20,484 bases of DNA from CAYLLD01 sp964425135 (GTDB lineage Bacteria > Pseudomonadota > Alphaproteobacteria > Rhodobacterales > Rhodobacteraceae). Shown here in pieces: positions 6,830-14,819 of this stretch. The notes beneath the pieces were generated by a model. That model worked only from the letters and a program-made list of their open reading frames with translations, was not told the DNA's origin and made no database searches. The position numbers and the translations under genes were made by a program. The stretch spans positions 1 through 20,484 of the forward strand of contig CAYRKW010000058.1 of the NCBI GenBank assembly GCA_964425135.1, read 5' to 3'. Position 1 is the stretch's first letter. Every line of letters starts with the position of its first letter.

Positions 6830-7528
6830 CTATCCCGCCAGATCAGCCCCCATCGGCTCGCCCTTGGGACGATCATCGCCAAGTTCTGTGCCCTCCACGA
6901 TATAGTGGATCTTCTCGGAGATATGCGTGGTGTGATCACCAATCCGCTCAAGATTTTTCGCGATGAACAAAAGCTGCGAGCCGACCGAGATTGTGCGCGC
7001 ATCTTCCATCATATAGGTCACAACCTCACGGAAAATCGCGTTATACGTCTCATCGAGATCCGCGTCCCGGTTCCAGATCTCCACCGCCAGTTTGGTATCA
7101 CGCGAGGCATAGGCGTCGAGCACATCCGTCAATTGTTTCTGCGTCTGCTCGCCCATATGCACAATCGACGAGGTCAGCTTGACCGGCTTGCTTTGCGTGA
7201 CGATCAGCGTGCGCTTGGCGATATTCTTGGACAAATCGCCAATCCGCTCCAGCGTGGCGGAGATTTTTATCGCCGACAGGACCGTGCGCAGATCCTTGGC
7301 CATCGGCTGGCGCAGAGCGATGGTCGTGGTTGCCATCTCCTCCAGCTCCATCTCCAGCGCATCGAGCCGCTTGTCGCGCTTGATCGTCGCCTCGGCAAGC
7401 TGGTCATCACGGGTCCGCACAGCCTCAAGAGCGTTCTTGAGAATTTCCTCCGCAATGCTTCCCATCTCGGAGATTTTCGCCTGAATGGCGATCAGATCAT
7501 CATCAAATGCAGAAACAATATGTGGCAT
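6830..7528 (-). CDS. phoU: Phosphate transport regulator PhoU
   Basis: This 232-residue all-helical protein contains the two PhoU repeats, each with the metal-binding E(D)xxxD signature: ERIGD at 94-98 and again at 194-198. It is cytosolic and peripheral to the membrane, linking the Pst transporter to PhoR so that phosphate sufficiency suppresses PhoB phosphorylation. Length is normal for the family. The start at 7528 is supported by AAGGAGG 7 nt upstream. It sits 12 nt downstream of pstB and 5 nt upstream of phoB, as is common in Alphaproteobacteria. Confidence 0.97.
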   Translation of the reverse strand: MPHIVSAFDDDLIAIQAKISEMGSIAEEILKNALEAVRTRDDQLAEATIKRDKRLDALEMELEEMATTTIALRQPMAKDLRTVLSAIKISATLERIGDLSKNIAKRTLIVTQSKPVKLTSSIVHMGEQTQKQLTDVLDAYASRDTKLAVEIWNRDADLDETYNAIFREVVTYMMEDARTISVGSQLLFIAKNLERIGDHTTHISEKIHYIVEGTELGDDRPKGEPMGADLAG

Positions 7529-7540
7529 CAGACGTCCTCC

Positions 7541-8338
7541 TTAACCGAACCGGCCGGTGATATAATCTTGCGTGCGCTTGTCGTCGGGATTGGTGAAAAT
7601 ATGCGTCGTATCGCCATATTCCACCATCACACCCAGATGGAAAAACGCGGTTTTCTGGGAGACCCGCGCGGCCTGCTGCATCGAGTGGGTCACGATCACG
7701 ACCGAGTAATTTGAGCGCAACTCGTCAATCAACTCTTCGATCTGCGCTGTGGCAATCGGATCGAGCGCCGAGCACGGCTCATCCATCAAGAGCACTTCGG
7801 GCGCCGTCGCAATCGCCCGTGCGATGCACAAGCGCTGCTGCTGACCGCCCGAGAGGCCCGTGCCAGGCTGATCCAGACGATCCTTTACCTCATCCCAGAT
7901 CGCCGCCCGGCGCAGGGATTTTTCGACCACCGCATCCAGATCCGGCTTGGTCGAGACCAACCCGTGAATGCGCGGCCCATAGGCAATGTTATCGTAGATC
8001 GACTTGGGAAAAGGGTTGGGCTTTTGGAACACCATCCCCACCCGCGCACGAAGCTGTACCGGATCAATCGCCTTGTCGTAAATATCCTCGCCATCCATCA
8101 ATATCTGCCCGGTCACACGGCAGATATCGATGGTGTCATTCATCCGGTTCAGACAGCGCAGAAAGGTTGATTTCCCGCACCCCGACGGCCCGATAAAGGC
8201 AGTGACGGTGTTATTCAGAATATCGACGGTGACATCCTTGATGGCGTGATTATCCGCATAATACACATCCACATTCGACGCCTTGACCTTGACGTCCCGC
8301 GCGTCAATCGCGGCTTCATTTACACGCATATTTGTCAT
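7541..8338 (-). CDS. pstB: Phosphate ABC transporter ATP-binding protein PstB
   Basis: This ABC ATPase is 265 residues from the preferred start. Walker A is GPSGCGKST (50-58), the Q-loop is VFQKPNP (103-109), the signature is LSGGQQQ (162-168), Walker B is LLMDEP (183-188), and the switch histidine is H218 in VTHS. It powers phosphate uptake through PstC/PstA. The reading frame extends to an ATG at 8353, but GGAGG lies 8 nt before the ATG at 8338 and in fact overlaps the upstream ATG, so 8338 is the better start. With either start it follows the pstA stop closely (21 or 6 nt). Confidence 0.96.
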   Translation of the reverse strand: MTNMRVNEAAIDARDVKVKASNVDVYYADNHAIKDVTVDILNNTVTAFIGPSGCGKSTFLRCLNRMNDTIDICRVTGQILMDGEDIYDKAIDPVQLRARVGMVFQKPNPFPKSIYDNIAYGPRIHGLVSTKPDLDAVVEKSLRRAAIWDEVKDRLDQPGTGLSGGQQQRLCIARAIATAPEVLLMDEPCSALDPIATAQIEELIDELRSNYSVVIVTHSMQQAARVSQKTAFFHLGVMVEYGDTTHIFTNPDDKRTQDYITGRFG

Positions 8339-8359
8339 CTCTTGAGCCTCCATTCGTGG

Positions 8360-10141
8360 CTACCAACGCCGCTCGAACTGTTTTCGCAGGAAAACCGCCA
8401 GAGCGTTCATGAAAATCAAAAAGACCAGCAACAGACAGATCGCCGCCGCCGTTTTCGCCTCAAAGGCACGTTCGGGAAAATCGGCCCAGCGGAAGATCAG
8501 AACGGGCAGCGCGGTGGCACTGTCGTTGATCCCCTTGGGAATGTTGACGATGAAGGCCACCATCCCGATCAGGATCAGCGGCGCGGTCTCACCCAGCGCC
8601 CGCGCCATGCCGATGATCGTCCCGGTCAGAACGCCGGGCAGCGCGGCAGGCAGCACATGATGGAATGAGGTCTGCAATTGCGACGCCCCAACCCCTAACG
8701 CCGCCTCGCGGATCGACGGCGGCACGGCGGCAATTGAGGCGCGCGAGGCGATGATGATCGTTGGCAGCGTCATCAGTGCAAGCACGATCCCGCCCACCAG
8801 CGGCGCCGAGCGCGGCACCCCGAAAAAGCCGATCACAATCGACAGCCCCAACAGACCAAAAATAATCGACGGCACCGCCGCCAGATTGTTGATATTCACC
8901 TCGATCAGATCGGTCAGCCGGTTCTTTGGTGCAAATTCTTCCAGGTAAATCGCCGCCAGCATCCCGATCGGGAAGGCCAGCACGAAGGTCACCAACATCG
9001 TCCAGAAGGTGCCCACCGTCGCACCCAAAATTCCCGCAAGCTCCGGCTCGCGGCTGTCAGACGCGCTCAAGAAACGCCAGTTTAATTTCTTGTCAACAGC
9101 GCCCGCCTCGCGCAGCGTCTCGACCCAACTGACCTGCACATCACTGATCTTGCGCGACGCTTCGGGCGTATCCAAGAGGTAATACGACCAGCCTCCCGCC
9201 TCAACCGCGCCATCCTCAATCGGCGCGCCAAGCAGTGTGCCGACGCCCCCTTGCGGGCCAATCTCGGTCATCTTGATCCACTGATCGCCTAGGCGCAGCA
9301 GAACCGACGGGTCCGAGCGTTTGAGCGTCTCCGCCTCATCGCTTGCACCCGCGCGGCGCACCAACTCATCAATCTGCGCCTGCAATCCGTCCCGCTCGGC
9401 GATACGCGCGGTGATCTCCGCCTCAACGGCGGCTTTTTCCTCATCGGTCTGCGCGGTCTCCAGACGTTTCTCAAATGCTGCAACGCCATTGTTCACCAGC
9501 GCCAGCTGCCGCGTCAAACGCGCCTCACTGCGCGACAAGTCAGCCTTCACCTGCGCCAAAACAGGCGCAAAATCATCCGTATCGGACGTAACACTCACCG
9601 TCTTGCTATCATTGGCAATTTGCAGCGATCCATCCGGCGACTGCGACTTCAACGTGCCGAACGAGCCTTTGAGGTAAAGATCCACAACATCCGATGCCAC
9701 ATAAGAAAATGTTACATCCGAGCCGACCAGATCCGGGTTGGCCATCACGTATTCGCGCAACTCCGAACTTGCCCCCACGCTGATAAGATCATTCAGCTGC
9801 TTGCGGGTCCTGCGGTCCTTCACATTCGGAAATGTCGCGCGCACGAGGTCTTTGACATGCCCCGCATAATCCGCCTTGCGCAGTGTCTCTGGATCACCGT
9901 CGCCGTTGGGGTCGAACTCTTCAGCCGGCAGCGGCGTCTCCAGCGTGATGTAATGCTCGAACAGCACCCCGCCCGCTTTGCCGCCCACCGACCAGACCAG
10001 CGCCGCTAGCGCGATACAGGCCGTTGCAATCGCAGCGATCCCATAGGCCTTGAGCCGGACTTCCGCCGCATGGCGTTTTTTCAACCGCTGCGCCGAAGCC
10101 TCTGAGGCGTGATGGGCGGATAATTTTGTCATATCAACCAT
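8360..10141 (-). CDS. pstA: Phosphate ABC transporter permease PstA with large periplasmic insertion
   Basis: This inner-membrane permease has 593 residues against about 300 for E. coli PstA. A short cytosolic tail rich in Lys/Arg (1-38) precedes TM1 (about 39-57). A long hydrophilic region (60-370) follows, presumably periplasmic, whose first part resembles the DUF3333 extension known in alphaproteobacterial PstA. Residues about 196-268 are rich in Glu, Gln, Arg, Ala and Leu and look like a coiled coil. The conserved permease core occupies about 372-590, with the EAA loop REAALGVGASQ...LPAALPGVLTG at 488-515 that docks on PstB, and GMARALGETAP after it. It lies 12 nt after pstC and closely precedes pstB. 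The frame is open throughout with no sign of fusion to a separate gene. Confidence 0.93.
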   Translation of the reverse strand: MVDMTKLSAHHASEASAQRLKKRHAAEVRLKAYGIAAIATACIALAALVWSVGGKAGGVLFEHYITLETPLPAEEFDPNGDGDPETLRKADYAGHVKDLVRATFPNVKDRRTRKQLNDLISVGASSELREYVMANPDLVGSDVTFSYVASDVVDLYLKGSFGTLKSQSPDGSLQIANDSKTVSVTSDTDDFAPVLAQVKADLSRSEARLTRQLALVNNGVAAFEKRLETAQTDEEKAAVEAEITARIAERDGLQAQIDELVRRAGASDEAETLKRSDPSVLLRLGDQWIKMTEIGPQGGVGTLLGAPIEDGAVEAGGWSYYLLDTPEASRKISDVQVSWVETLREAGAVDKKLNWRFLSASDSREPELAGILGATVGTFWTMLVTFVLAFPIGMLAAIYLEEFAPKNRLTDLIEVNINNLAAVPSIIFGLLGLSIVIGFFGVPRSAPLVGGIVLALMTLPTIIIASRASIAAVPPSIREAALGVGASQLQTSFHHVLPAALPGVLTGTIIGMARALGETAPLILIGMVAFIVNIPKGINDSATALPVLIFRWADFPERAFEAKTAAAICLLLVFLIFMNALAVFLRKQFERRW

Positions 10142-10153
10142 AGCGCATCCCCC

Positions 10154-11536
10154 TCAATCATACGCTTCGCGATATTTGCGCACGATACGCAGCGCGATGA
10201 TATTGAGCGCCAGCGTTACGCAAAACAGCGTGAAACCAAGGGTAAAGGCAGGCCCCGCCGCTGTGGACGCTTCGGTATCGCCGGTGATTAACATCACAAT
10301 CTGCACTGTTACCGTCGTCACCGCCTCCAGCGGATTGATCGTCAGGTTTGCACCCTGCCCTGCGGCCATCACCACGATCATCGTCTCGCCCACCGCGCGC
10401 GAAATTCCAAGCAGAACCGCCGACACAATCCCCGGAAGCGCCGCAGGCAGTACCACTTGCCGCATCGTCTCCGCCTTGGTGGCGCCCAGCCCATATGATC
10501 CGTCCCGCAATGATTGCGGCACCGCGTTAATCACATCATCCGAGAGCGACGACACAAACGGAATAATCATGATCCCCATCACCAGACCGGCAGCCAGCGC
10601 GCTTTCGGAGGCCACGCTCAGCCCCAGCGCCTCGCCCAGCCCGCGCAGGGCAGGTGCCATGGTGATGGCGGCGAAAAATCCGTAGACCACGGTTGGAATA
10701 CCCGCGAGCACTTCCAGAAGCGGCTTGGCCCAGGCCCGCACCCGCGGCGAGGCGAAATCCGAGAGGTAAATCGCCGAAAACAGCCCCACAGGCACCGCCA
10801 CGCACATCGCAATCAGCGTGATCAGCAGCGTCCCGACAAAAAGCGGCACCGCCCCGACTTTATCGGCGTCCAGCACCCCGTCATGCACACCGCTGAGCGG
10901 GCTCCACACAGGGCCGAACAGAAACTTATCCGCACGCCAGCCAAGGCTTTGGAAGAACGACAGCGTCTCAAAGATCAGCGATAGCACAATCCCGATGGTC
11001 GTCAGCACCGCAATCGCCGCGCACAGTAGCAAGAGCGTGCGGATCAGCGCCTCTGTCCGGTTGCGCGCGCGCCAGCCAATGTCAATTTTGCGAAACAGGA
11101 AAAAGCCCGCCACGAAGGCAGCGCCAATCGCCAGAACGCTTGAGATCAGAACCCGCGTTCCATCAGCGCTTTGGAATTTTCCCGCAATATCTTCACGTAA
11201 CTCACCCGAGCGCGAAGCAATGTTCCCCTGCGCCATGGATTTGGCATCCGACAACACCAATTCACGCTCAATCGCGCTCATCTCCGGCGCGCTTTGCGAG
11301 ATATCGCGCATCAGGCCCGTGTCGATCCAACCGGACCAGATTTGCGAGACCGTCAGCAGCACTACAACCCCGGCAATCAGCGCCCACAGGCCGCTGAACA
11401 TACCATGATAGAGAGGACGTGAGTGAAGGGTCGAAAGATCGTCGCCCGCGATTGTGATCGCGCGGCTACGTCCCAGCGCGACAAATGCAGCAGAGAGCAA
11501 GGCAATAACGACAAATGCGATGCCTAGCAGTGTCAT
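10154..11536 (-). CDS. pstC: Phosphate ABC transporter permease PstC
   Basis: This 460-residue inner-membrane protein has an N-terminal extension (about 1-160) with three hydrophobic segments (1-20, 45-65, 128-148) and a polar loop between the second and third, as in the PstC_N type found in Alphaproteobacteria. The permease core runs from about 165 to 455, with the EAA loop SLRDGSYGLGATKAETMRQ...LPAALPG at 342-369 followed by SRAVGETMIV. It pairs with PstA to form the phosphate channel. GGGAGG lies about 7 nt before the ATG at 11536. It is separated from pstS by a 103-nt spacer holding a strong hairpin, so its expression is probably set lower than that of pstS. Confidence 0.95.
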   Translation of the reverse strand: MTLLGIAFVVIALLSAAFVALGRSRAITIAGDDLSTLHSRPLYHGMFSGLWALIAGVVVLLTVSQIWSGWIDTGLMRDISQSAPEMSAIERELVLSDAKSMAQGNIASRSGELREDIAGKFQSADGTRVLISSVLAIGAAFVAGFFLFRKIDIGWRARNRTEALIRTLLLLCAAIAVLTTIGIVLSLIFETLSFFQSLGWRADKFLFGPVWSPLSGVHDGVLDADKVGAVPLFVGTLLITLIAMCVAVPVGLFSAIYLSDFASPRVRAWAKPLLEVLAGIPTVVYGFFAAITMAPALRGLGEALGLSVASESALAAGLVMGIMIIPFVSSLSDDVINAVPQSLRDGSYGLGATKAETMRQVVLPAALPGIVSAVLLGISRAVGETMIVVMAAGQGANLTINPLEAVTTVTVQIVMLITGDTEASTAAGPAFTLGFTLFCVTLALNIIALRIVRKYREAYD

Positions 11537-11580
11537 GATGCGCCTCCCTCAGTCCCGCTCGCGGAGTCAAAACCGTGTTT

Positions 11581-11634
11581 TATAGACAAGCGCAAGCCCC
11601 AAACGCATCGGGGCCTGCGCAAGACGCGTCTATA
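11581..11634 (-). promoter_or_regulatory. Intercistronic stem-loop between pstS and pstC
   Basis: GCGCAAGCCCC (11590-11600) pairs with GGGGCCTGCGC (11610-11620), 11 bp with one wobble or mismatch depending on strand (G-U in the minus-strand transcript), loop 9 nt. Flanking TATAGAC (11581-11587) and GTCTATA (11628-11634) pair as an outer stem. The minus-strand transcript has no U-run after it, so it is unlikely to be a full terminator. It more likely protects the pstS 3' end or marks a processing site. Confidence 0.7.
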
Positions 11635-11639
11635 CCGGT

Positions 11640-12620
11640 TTATTTCAACGCCGCACCGTCGAGGAAGGTCAGGTTCTCAATCGCGGCCGCATTGGCCTCA
11701 AACTCTTCTTCGCTCAAAGGGATCAGCCCCTTGTCTACAAGATAGCCATCCTCACCCGCAGCCGCGTCAGACGCGAACTCCATCGCGTACTCCTGAATGC
11801 CATCGACAACACCGATATGGGCGTTCTTGATGTAATAAAAGAGCGAGCGCGACACAGGATACGCCCCATCCGCAATATTCTCAAACGTCGGCTCCACGCT
11901 GTCAATAAACGCGCCCTTCACCGTGTCCGAGTTCTGATCGAGGAAGGAAAACCCGAAAACCGCAATCGCGTTCGGATTGGCGGTCAGCTTTTGAACCATC
12001 AGATTGTCATTCTCGCCCGCATCGACCCAGACGCCGTCCGAACGGATTTCGATCTCTTCGCAATCGCCGCCCGCCATCTCGCAGCCTTCATGCAGCGCCA
12101 GTTCCTCAAACGCATCGCGCGTACCGGATGAAGGGGGAGGTCCGAGAATTTCGATTTTGCTGGCAGGTAGCGCAGGATCAATCTCGTTCCACATGGTCGG
12201 CATCGGCCCGTTTGCCGCAAGCGCCGTCCAAATCTGGCCCAGAGTGAGGTCGAAATCGAGGGCGTCAATCGCATTGGCAATCACGATGCCGTCATAGCCG
12301 ATGATCGATTCCACAATCTCGGTCACGCCGTTCTCCTGGCAAAGCGCGAACTCGCTCGCCTTCATCCGGCGCGAGGCGTTTGCAATATCGGGATGCTGGG
12401 TTCCAACACCTGCACAAAACAGCTTCAGACCGCCGCCAGATCCGGTGGACTCCACAACCGGTGTGTCGAAATCAGTGACGCGGCTAAATTGCTCAGCCAC
12501 CGCTGTCGAGAACGGGAAAACGGTTGACGATCCGACAATGCGGATCTGGTCCCGCGCCTGCGCAACGCCTGCGGTTGCGACGATGGTGGTTGCTGTGAGA
12601 AGTATGGAAAGCTTGTTCAT
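11640..12620 (-). CDS. pstS: Periplasmic phosphate-binding protein PstS
   Basis: This 326-residue protein is exported by a signal peptide with probable cleavage after AQA (20-22). The mature protein starts RDQIRIVGSSTVFPFS, with the phosphate-binding loops GSSTVFP (30-36), STGSG (58-62) and SSGTRD (164-169), typical of the PstS family. It delivers phosphate to PstC/PstA. It is the first gene after the Pho box, 100 nt from it, with GGGGA about 10 nt before the ATG. The long 5' leader has no other obvious structure. A stable hairpin follows the stop, consistent with the binding protein being made in excess over the permeases. Confidence 0.96.
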   Translation of the reverse strand: MNKLSILLTATTIVATAGVAQARDQIRIVGSSTVFPFSTAVAEQFSRVTDFDTPVVESTGSGGGLKLFCAGVGTQHPDIANASRRMKASEFALCQENGVTEIVESIIGYDGIVIANAIDALDFDLTLGQIWTALAANGPMPTMWNEIDPALPASKIEILGPPPSSGTRDAFEELALHEGCEMAGGDCEEIEIRSDGVWVDAGENDNLMVQKLTANPNAIAVFGFSFLDQNSDTVKGAFIDSVEPTFENIADGAYPVSRSLFYYIKNAHIGVVDGIQEYAMEFASDAAAGEDGYLVDKGLIPLSEEEFEANAAAIENLTFLDGAALK

Positions 12621-12703
12621 GTCTTGATGTCCCCAAGAGCCAAAATTTTTGGTGAAATGGATGCGCGAGGATTGGTGCAGCGCGTCACCCCATTTCGGTG
12701 TGA

Positions 12704-12737
12704 AGTTTAGGGGGTGGTCACAACAGAATTGTGACAG
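12704..12737 (-). promoter_or_regulatory. Pho box and -10 of the pst operon
   Basis: On the minus strand CTGTCAC-AATT-CTGTTGT (12737 to 12720) gives two 7-bp direct repeats with a 4-bp A/T spacer, close to the PhoB consensus of CTGTCAT repeats at 11-bp period. A -10-like TAAACT (12709-12704) lies 10 nt downstream, the spacing expected when PhoB replaces a -35 element. It points to pstS 84 nt further on. This would make pstSCAB-phoU-phoB phosphate-starvation inducible. Confidence 0.85.
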
Positions 12738-12790
12738 TTTAGAATATTGATTCTATAAGATAATTCGAAACGAACCAACCATCTCGCACT

Positions 12791-14008
12791 TCAACCGATT
12801 CTCGGCAAACGCACCAAAACCCGCGTCCCTTCGCCCGGCTCAGACGTTATATTCATGGTCCCGCGATGCCGGTTCACAATGTGTTTGACGATCGCGAGTC
12901 CCAGACCCGTCCCGCCGTTCTCGCGGCTTGCAGCCGTGTTGATCCGGTAAAACCGCTCCGTCAGCCGCGCCAGATGTTCGCGCGCGATCCCGGCGCCATT
13001 ATCCTCAACACTGATACCGATCCAGTCAGGATCGTCCTCCATATACCGCACCCGCACCTCTCCCGGCGCACCTGCATATTTAATCGCATTATCAATCAAA
13101 TTGATCCCCACCTGCATCAACTGATCCCGATCCCCGCGCACCATCGCTCGGGCCGTCGCCGGATCAACCGTCAGCGTCACGCCCGCCTTGCGCGCCGCAG
13201 GCTGCAGCACAGATGCGCTCTCGGCAAAAGCCTCAGCCACATCCACCTCAGCCGTCGGCAGCACCGTCTCATCCGACTCGATCCGGCTGAGCGACATCAG
13301 ATCTTCCACCAGCCGCAGCATCCGGCTCGCCTGCCGGTCGATGATCCCCAAAAACCGCTCCTGCGCGGTTGGGTCGTCTTTGGCGTTCCCCTGCAACGTC
13401 TCCACATACCCAAGGATCGAGGCCAGGGGCGTGCGCAACTCATGGCTCGCGTTTGCCACAAAATCCGCGCGCGCCTGCGCATCGCGCACCGCTTGGGTCT
13501 TATCCTCAAACTTCACGATCAGCCGCGCATCGTCCGAAAACGCCATCGGATCGGAAATCGACAGAATATCCGCCTGATACACCAGCGATGTGCCTGAAAC
13601 CGTGAAATCCAGCCGGCGCGGCACGTCATAGGTGAACACCGCGTTTACCGCTTCGATCAGCTCGGCAGAGCGAAAGGCAATCGTGTAGTGATCGCCGATG
13701 TTGATCCGGTCACTAAATTCCAGCGCCGCGATATTCGCATAGGCAATCTTTCCATTACCGGAAATCACCAGAAGCGGCACCGGAATGCTGTTCAAAAGCG
13801 AGCGCCCGAAGCCGATGGGCAAATCATCGCTATGGGGAACATCTTCAAGCTGAACGCCAGATGTGCTGCCAGGCACCAAAACCATCGCCACCAGCAGCAA
13901 AACCGCGCCCACACCCCAAAGCACGACCACCGGAAGCCCAAGCGTGCTCAAAAGAGCAAGCAGCAGCGCGCAAAGGGTGGCTGCGGCGATATGATAGAGG
14001 CTCAACAT
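12791..14008 (-). CDS. phoR: Phosphate regulon sensor histidine kinase PhoR
   Basis: This 405-residue protein has two N-terminal membrane helices (about 5-25 and 28-50) with almost no periplasmic segment, then a PAS domain (about 75-175). The HisKA motif is ADFVANASHELRTPLAS with phosphoacceptor H189. The ATPase domain has N307 in NLIDNAIKYA, the G1 box VEDNGAGI (334-341) and the G2 box GGTGLGLAI (365-373). Lack of an external sensor domain fits PhoR, which reads phosphate status through Pst/PhoU. It is the first gene of the cluster but separated from pstS by 170 nt containing the Pho box, so it may be transcribed at a basal level independent of that promoter. No Pho box is visible upstream of it. 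Confidence 0.95.
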   Translation of the reverse strand: MLSLYHIAAATLCALLLALLSTLGLPVVVLWGVGAVLLLVAMVLVPGSTSGVQLEDVPHSDDLPIGFGRSLLNSIPVPLLVISGNGKIAYANIAALEFSDRINIGDHYTIAFRSAELIEAVNAVFTYDVPRRLDFTVSGTSLVYQADILSISDPMAFSDDARLIVKFEDKTQAVRDAQARADFVANASHELRTPLASILGYVETLQGNAKDDPTAQERFLGIIDRQASRMLRLVEDLMSLSRIESDETVLPTAEVDVAEAFAESASVLQPAARKAGVTLTVDPATARAMVRGDRDQLMQVGINLIDNAIKYAGAPGEVRVRYMEDDPDWIGISVEDNGAGIAREHLARLTERFYRINTAASRENGGTGLGLAIVKHIVNRHRGTMNITSEPGEGTRVLVRLPRIG

Positions 14009-14066
14009 CTGACAAACCGCTCTGAATTAACGAAAAATTGCCGATCGTCTGCGCTGACTAGCAAGA

Positions 14067-14094
14067 TTGAAACTTCGGTTAAAGTGTCTATGTA
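14067..14094 (+). promoter_or_regulatory. Candidate sigma-70 promoter for the DUF1178 gene
   Basis: TTGAAA (14067-14072, five of six to TTGACA) is followed after 16 nt by TATGTA (14089-14094, three of six), or after 18 nt by TGTAAA. The gene starts 35 nt further on. Only the -35 is convincing. Confidence 0.35.
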
Positions 14095-14128
14095 AACACC
14101 AGCAAAACGGACGAACCCAGACAGGCGC

Positions 14129-14554
14129 ATGATCAAATACGCACTCAAATGTTCCAACGGCCATCAGTTTGACAGCTGGTTCAAGGATTCTCAGGCGTTT
14201 GACACGTTGCAAGCCAGCGGTCATCTGGCGTGCAGCATTTGTGCAGACACTGACGTGACCAAAGCGATCATGGCCCCGCGCGTCGCCGCATCAGACCGCG
14301 CTGCGCAAGACCACGGCCCGCTCAGCGCCCCATCCTCTCCGGCAGAGGTCGCGCTGCGGGAGTTGCGCGCCCATGTTGAGGCCAATTCCGAGAATGTCGG
14401 CAAAAACTTCGCTTCTGAGGCCCGCCGCATCCACGACGGCGATGCACCGACGCGCGCAATTTTCGGTGAGGCCAAGCTTGAGGAGGCAAAGTCGCTGATC
14501 GAAGACGGCATCCCCGTTGCGCCCTTGCCGTGGAAGTCGGATAAGACGCATTGA
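14129..14554 (+). CDS. DUF1178 family protein
   Basis: This 141-residue cytosolic protein begins MIKYALKCSNGHQFDSWF and continues to HLACSICADTDVTKAIMAPRV, the hallmark of the DUF1178 family. Cys8 and His12 together with Cys35 and Cys38 could bind a metal such as zinc. The rest is helical, with the conserved EARRIHDGDAPTRAIFGEA segment near 104-122 and a C-terminus ending GIPVAPLPW plus a few residues. No function is established for the family as far as I know. It is divergent from phoR with a 120-nt spacer and is followed by a structured repeat. AGG (14123-14125) is the only Shine-Dalgarno-like sequence before the ATG. Confidence 0.9.
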   Translation: MIKYALKCSNGHQFDSWFKDSQAFDTLQASGHLACSICADTDVTKAIMAPRVAASDRAAQDHGPLSAPSSPAEVALRELRAHVEANSENVGKNFASEARRIHDGDAPTRAIFGEAKLEEAKSLIEDGIPVAPLPWKSDKTH

Positions 14555-14595
14555 TTGATCATCACCCAAGGCGTTATGCGCGAAATGAAAGCGGA

Positions 14596-14726
14596 TCGTC
14601 CGAGGGCGGTTAACAGCCGCACAGCGGCCCGCCCGTCAAACCAATGGTTTGCTATTCGCAAAACGGGGCGGTCGAGCCGCTTGAATGCCTCGATTAGTCT
14701 CGCTAACGCTCGACCGATGGCATTCC
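14596..14726 (+). repeat. Family 2 structured repeat, copy 2
   Basis: The 5' hairpin has outer stem GGGCGG (14604-14609) with CCGCCC (14629-14634), bulge TTAACA (14610-14615), and inner stem GCCGC (14616-14620) with GCGGC (14624-14628). A segment absent from copy 1 contains CAAACC-AAT-GGTTTG (14637-14651). A perfect 9-bp stem, CGGTCGAGC (14669-14677) with GCTCGACCG (14708-14716), encloses 30 nt in which GAATGCC (14683-14689) is complementary to GGCATTC (14719-14725) outside the stem. Copy 1 at 6023-6116 preserves these stems with different bases. The element starts 42 nt after the DUF1178 stop and ends 93 nt before lysC. Confidence 0.8.
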
Positions 14727-14749
14727 GGACAACACCATAGAACTCCCCC

Positions 14750-14778
14750 TTGCAGTGCCACCTCCGCGCGACTATGAA
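14750..14778 (+). promoter_or_regulatory. lysC: Candidate promoter for the lysC operon
   Basis: TTGCAG (14750-14755), a 17-nt spacer and TATGAA (14773-14778) precede the lysC start by about 40 nt. The match is partial (three and four of six), so this is only a plausible site. Confidence 0.3.
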
Positions 14779-14819
14779 GCCGCCGAAGTCTCACTTTGAA
14801 GGAACGCGCAAGCATCGTT

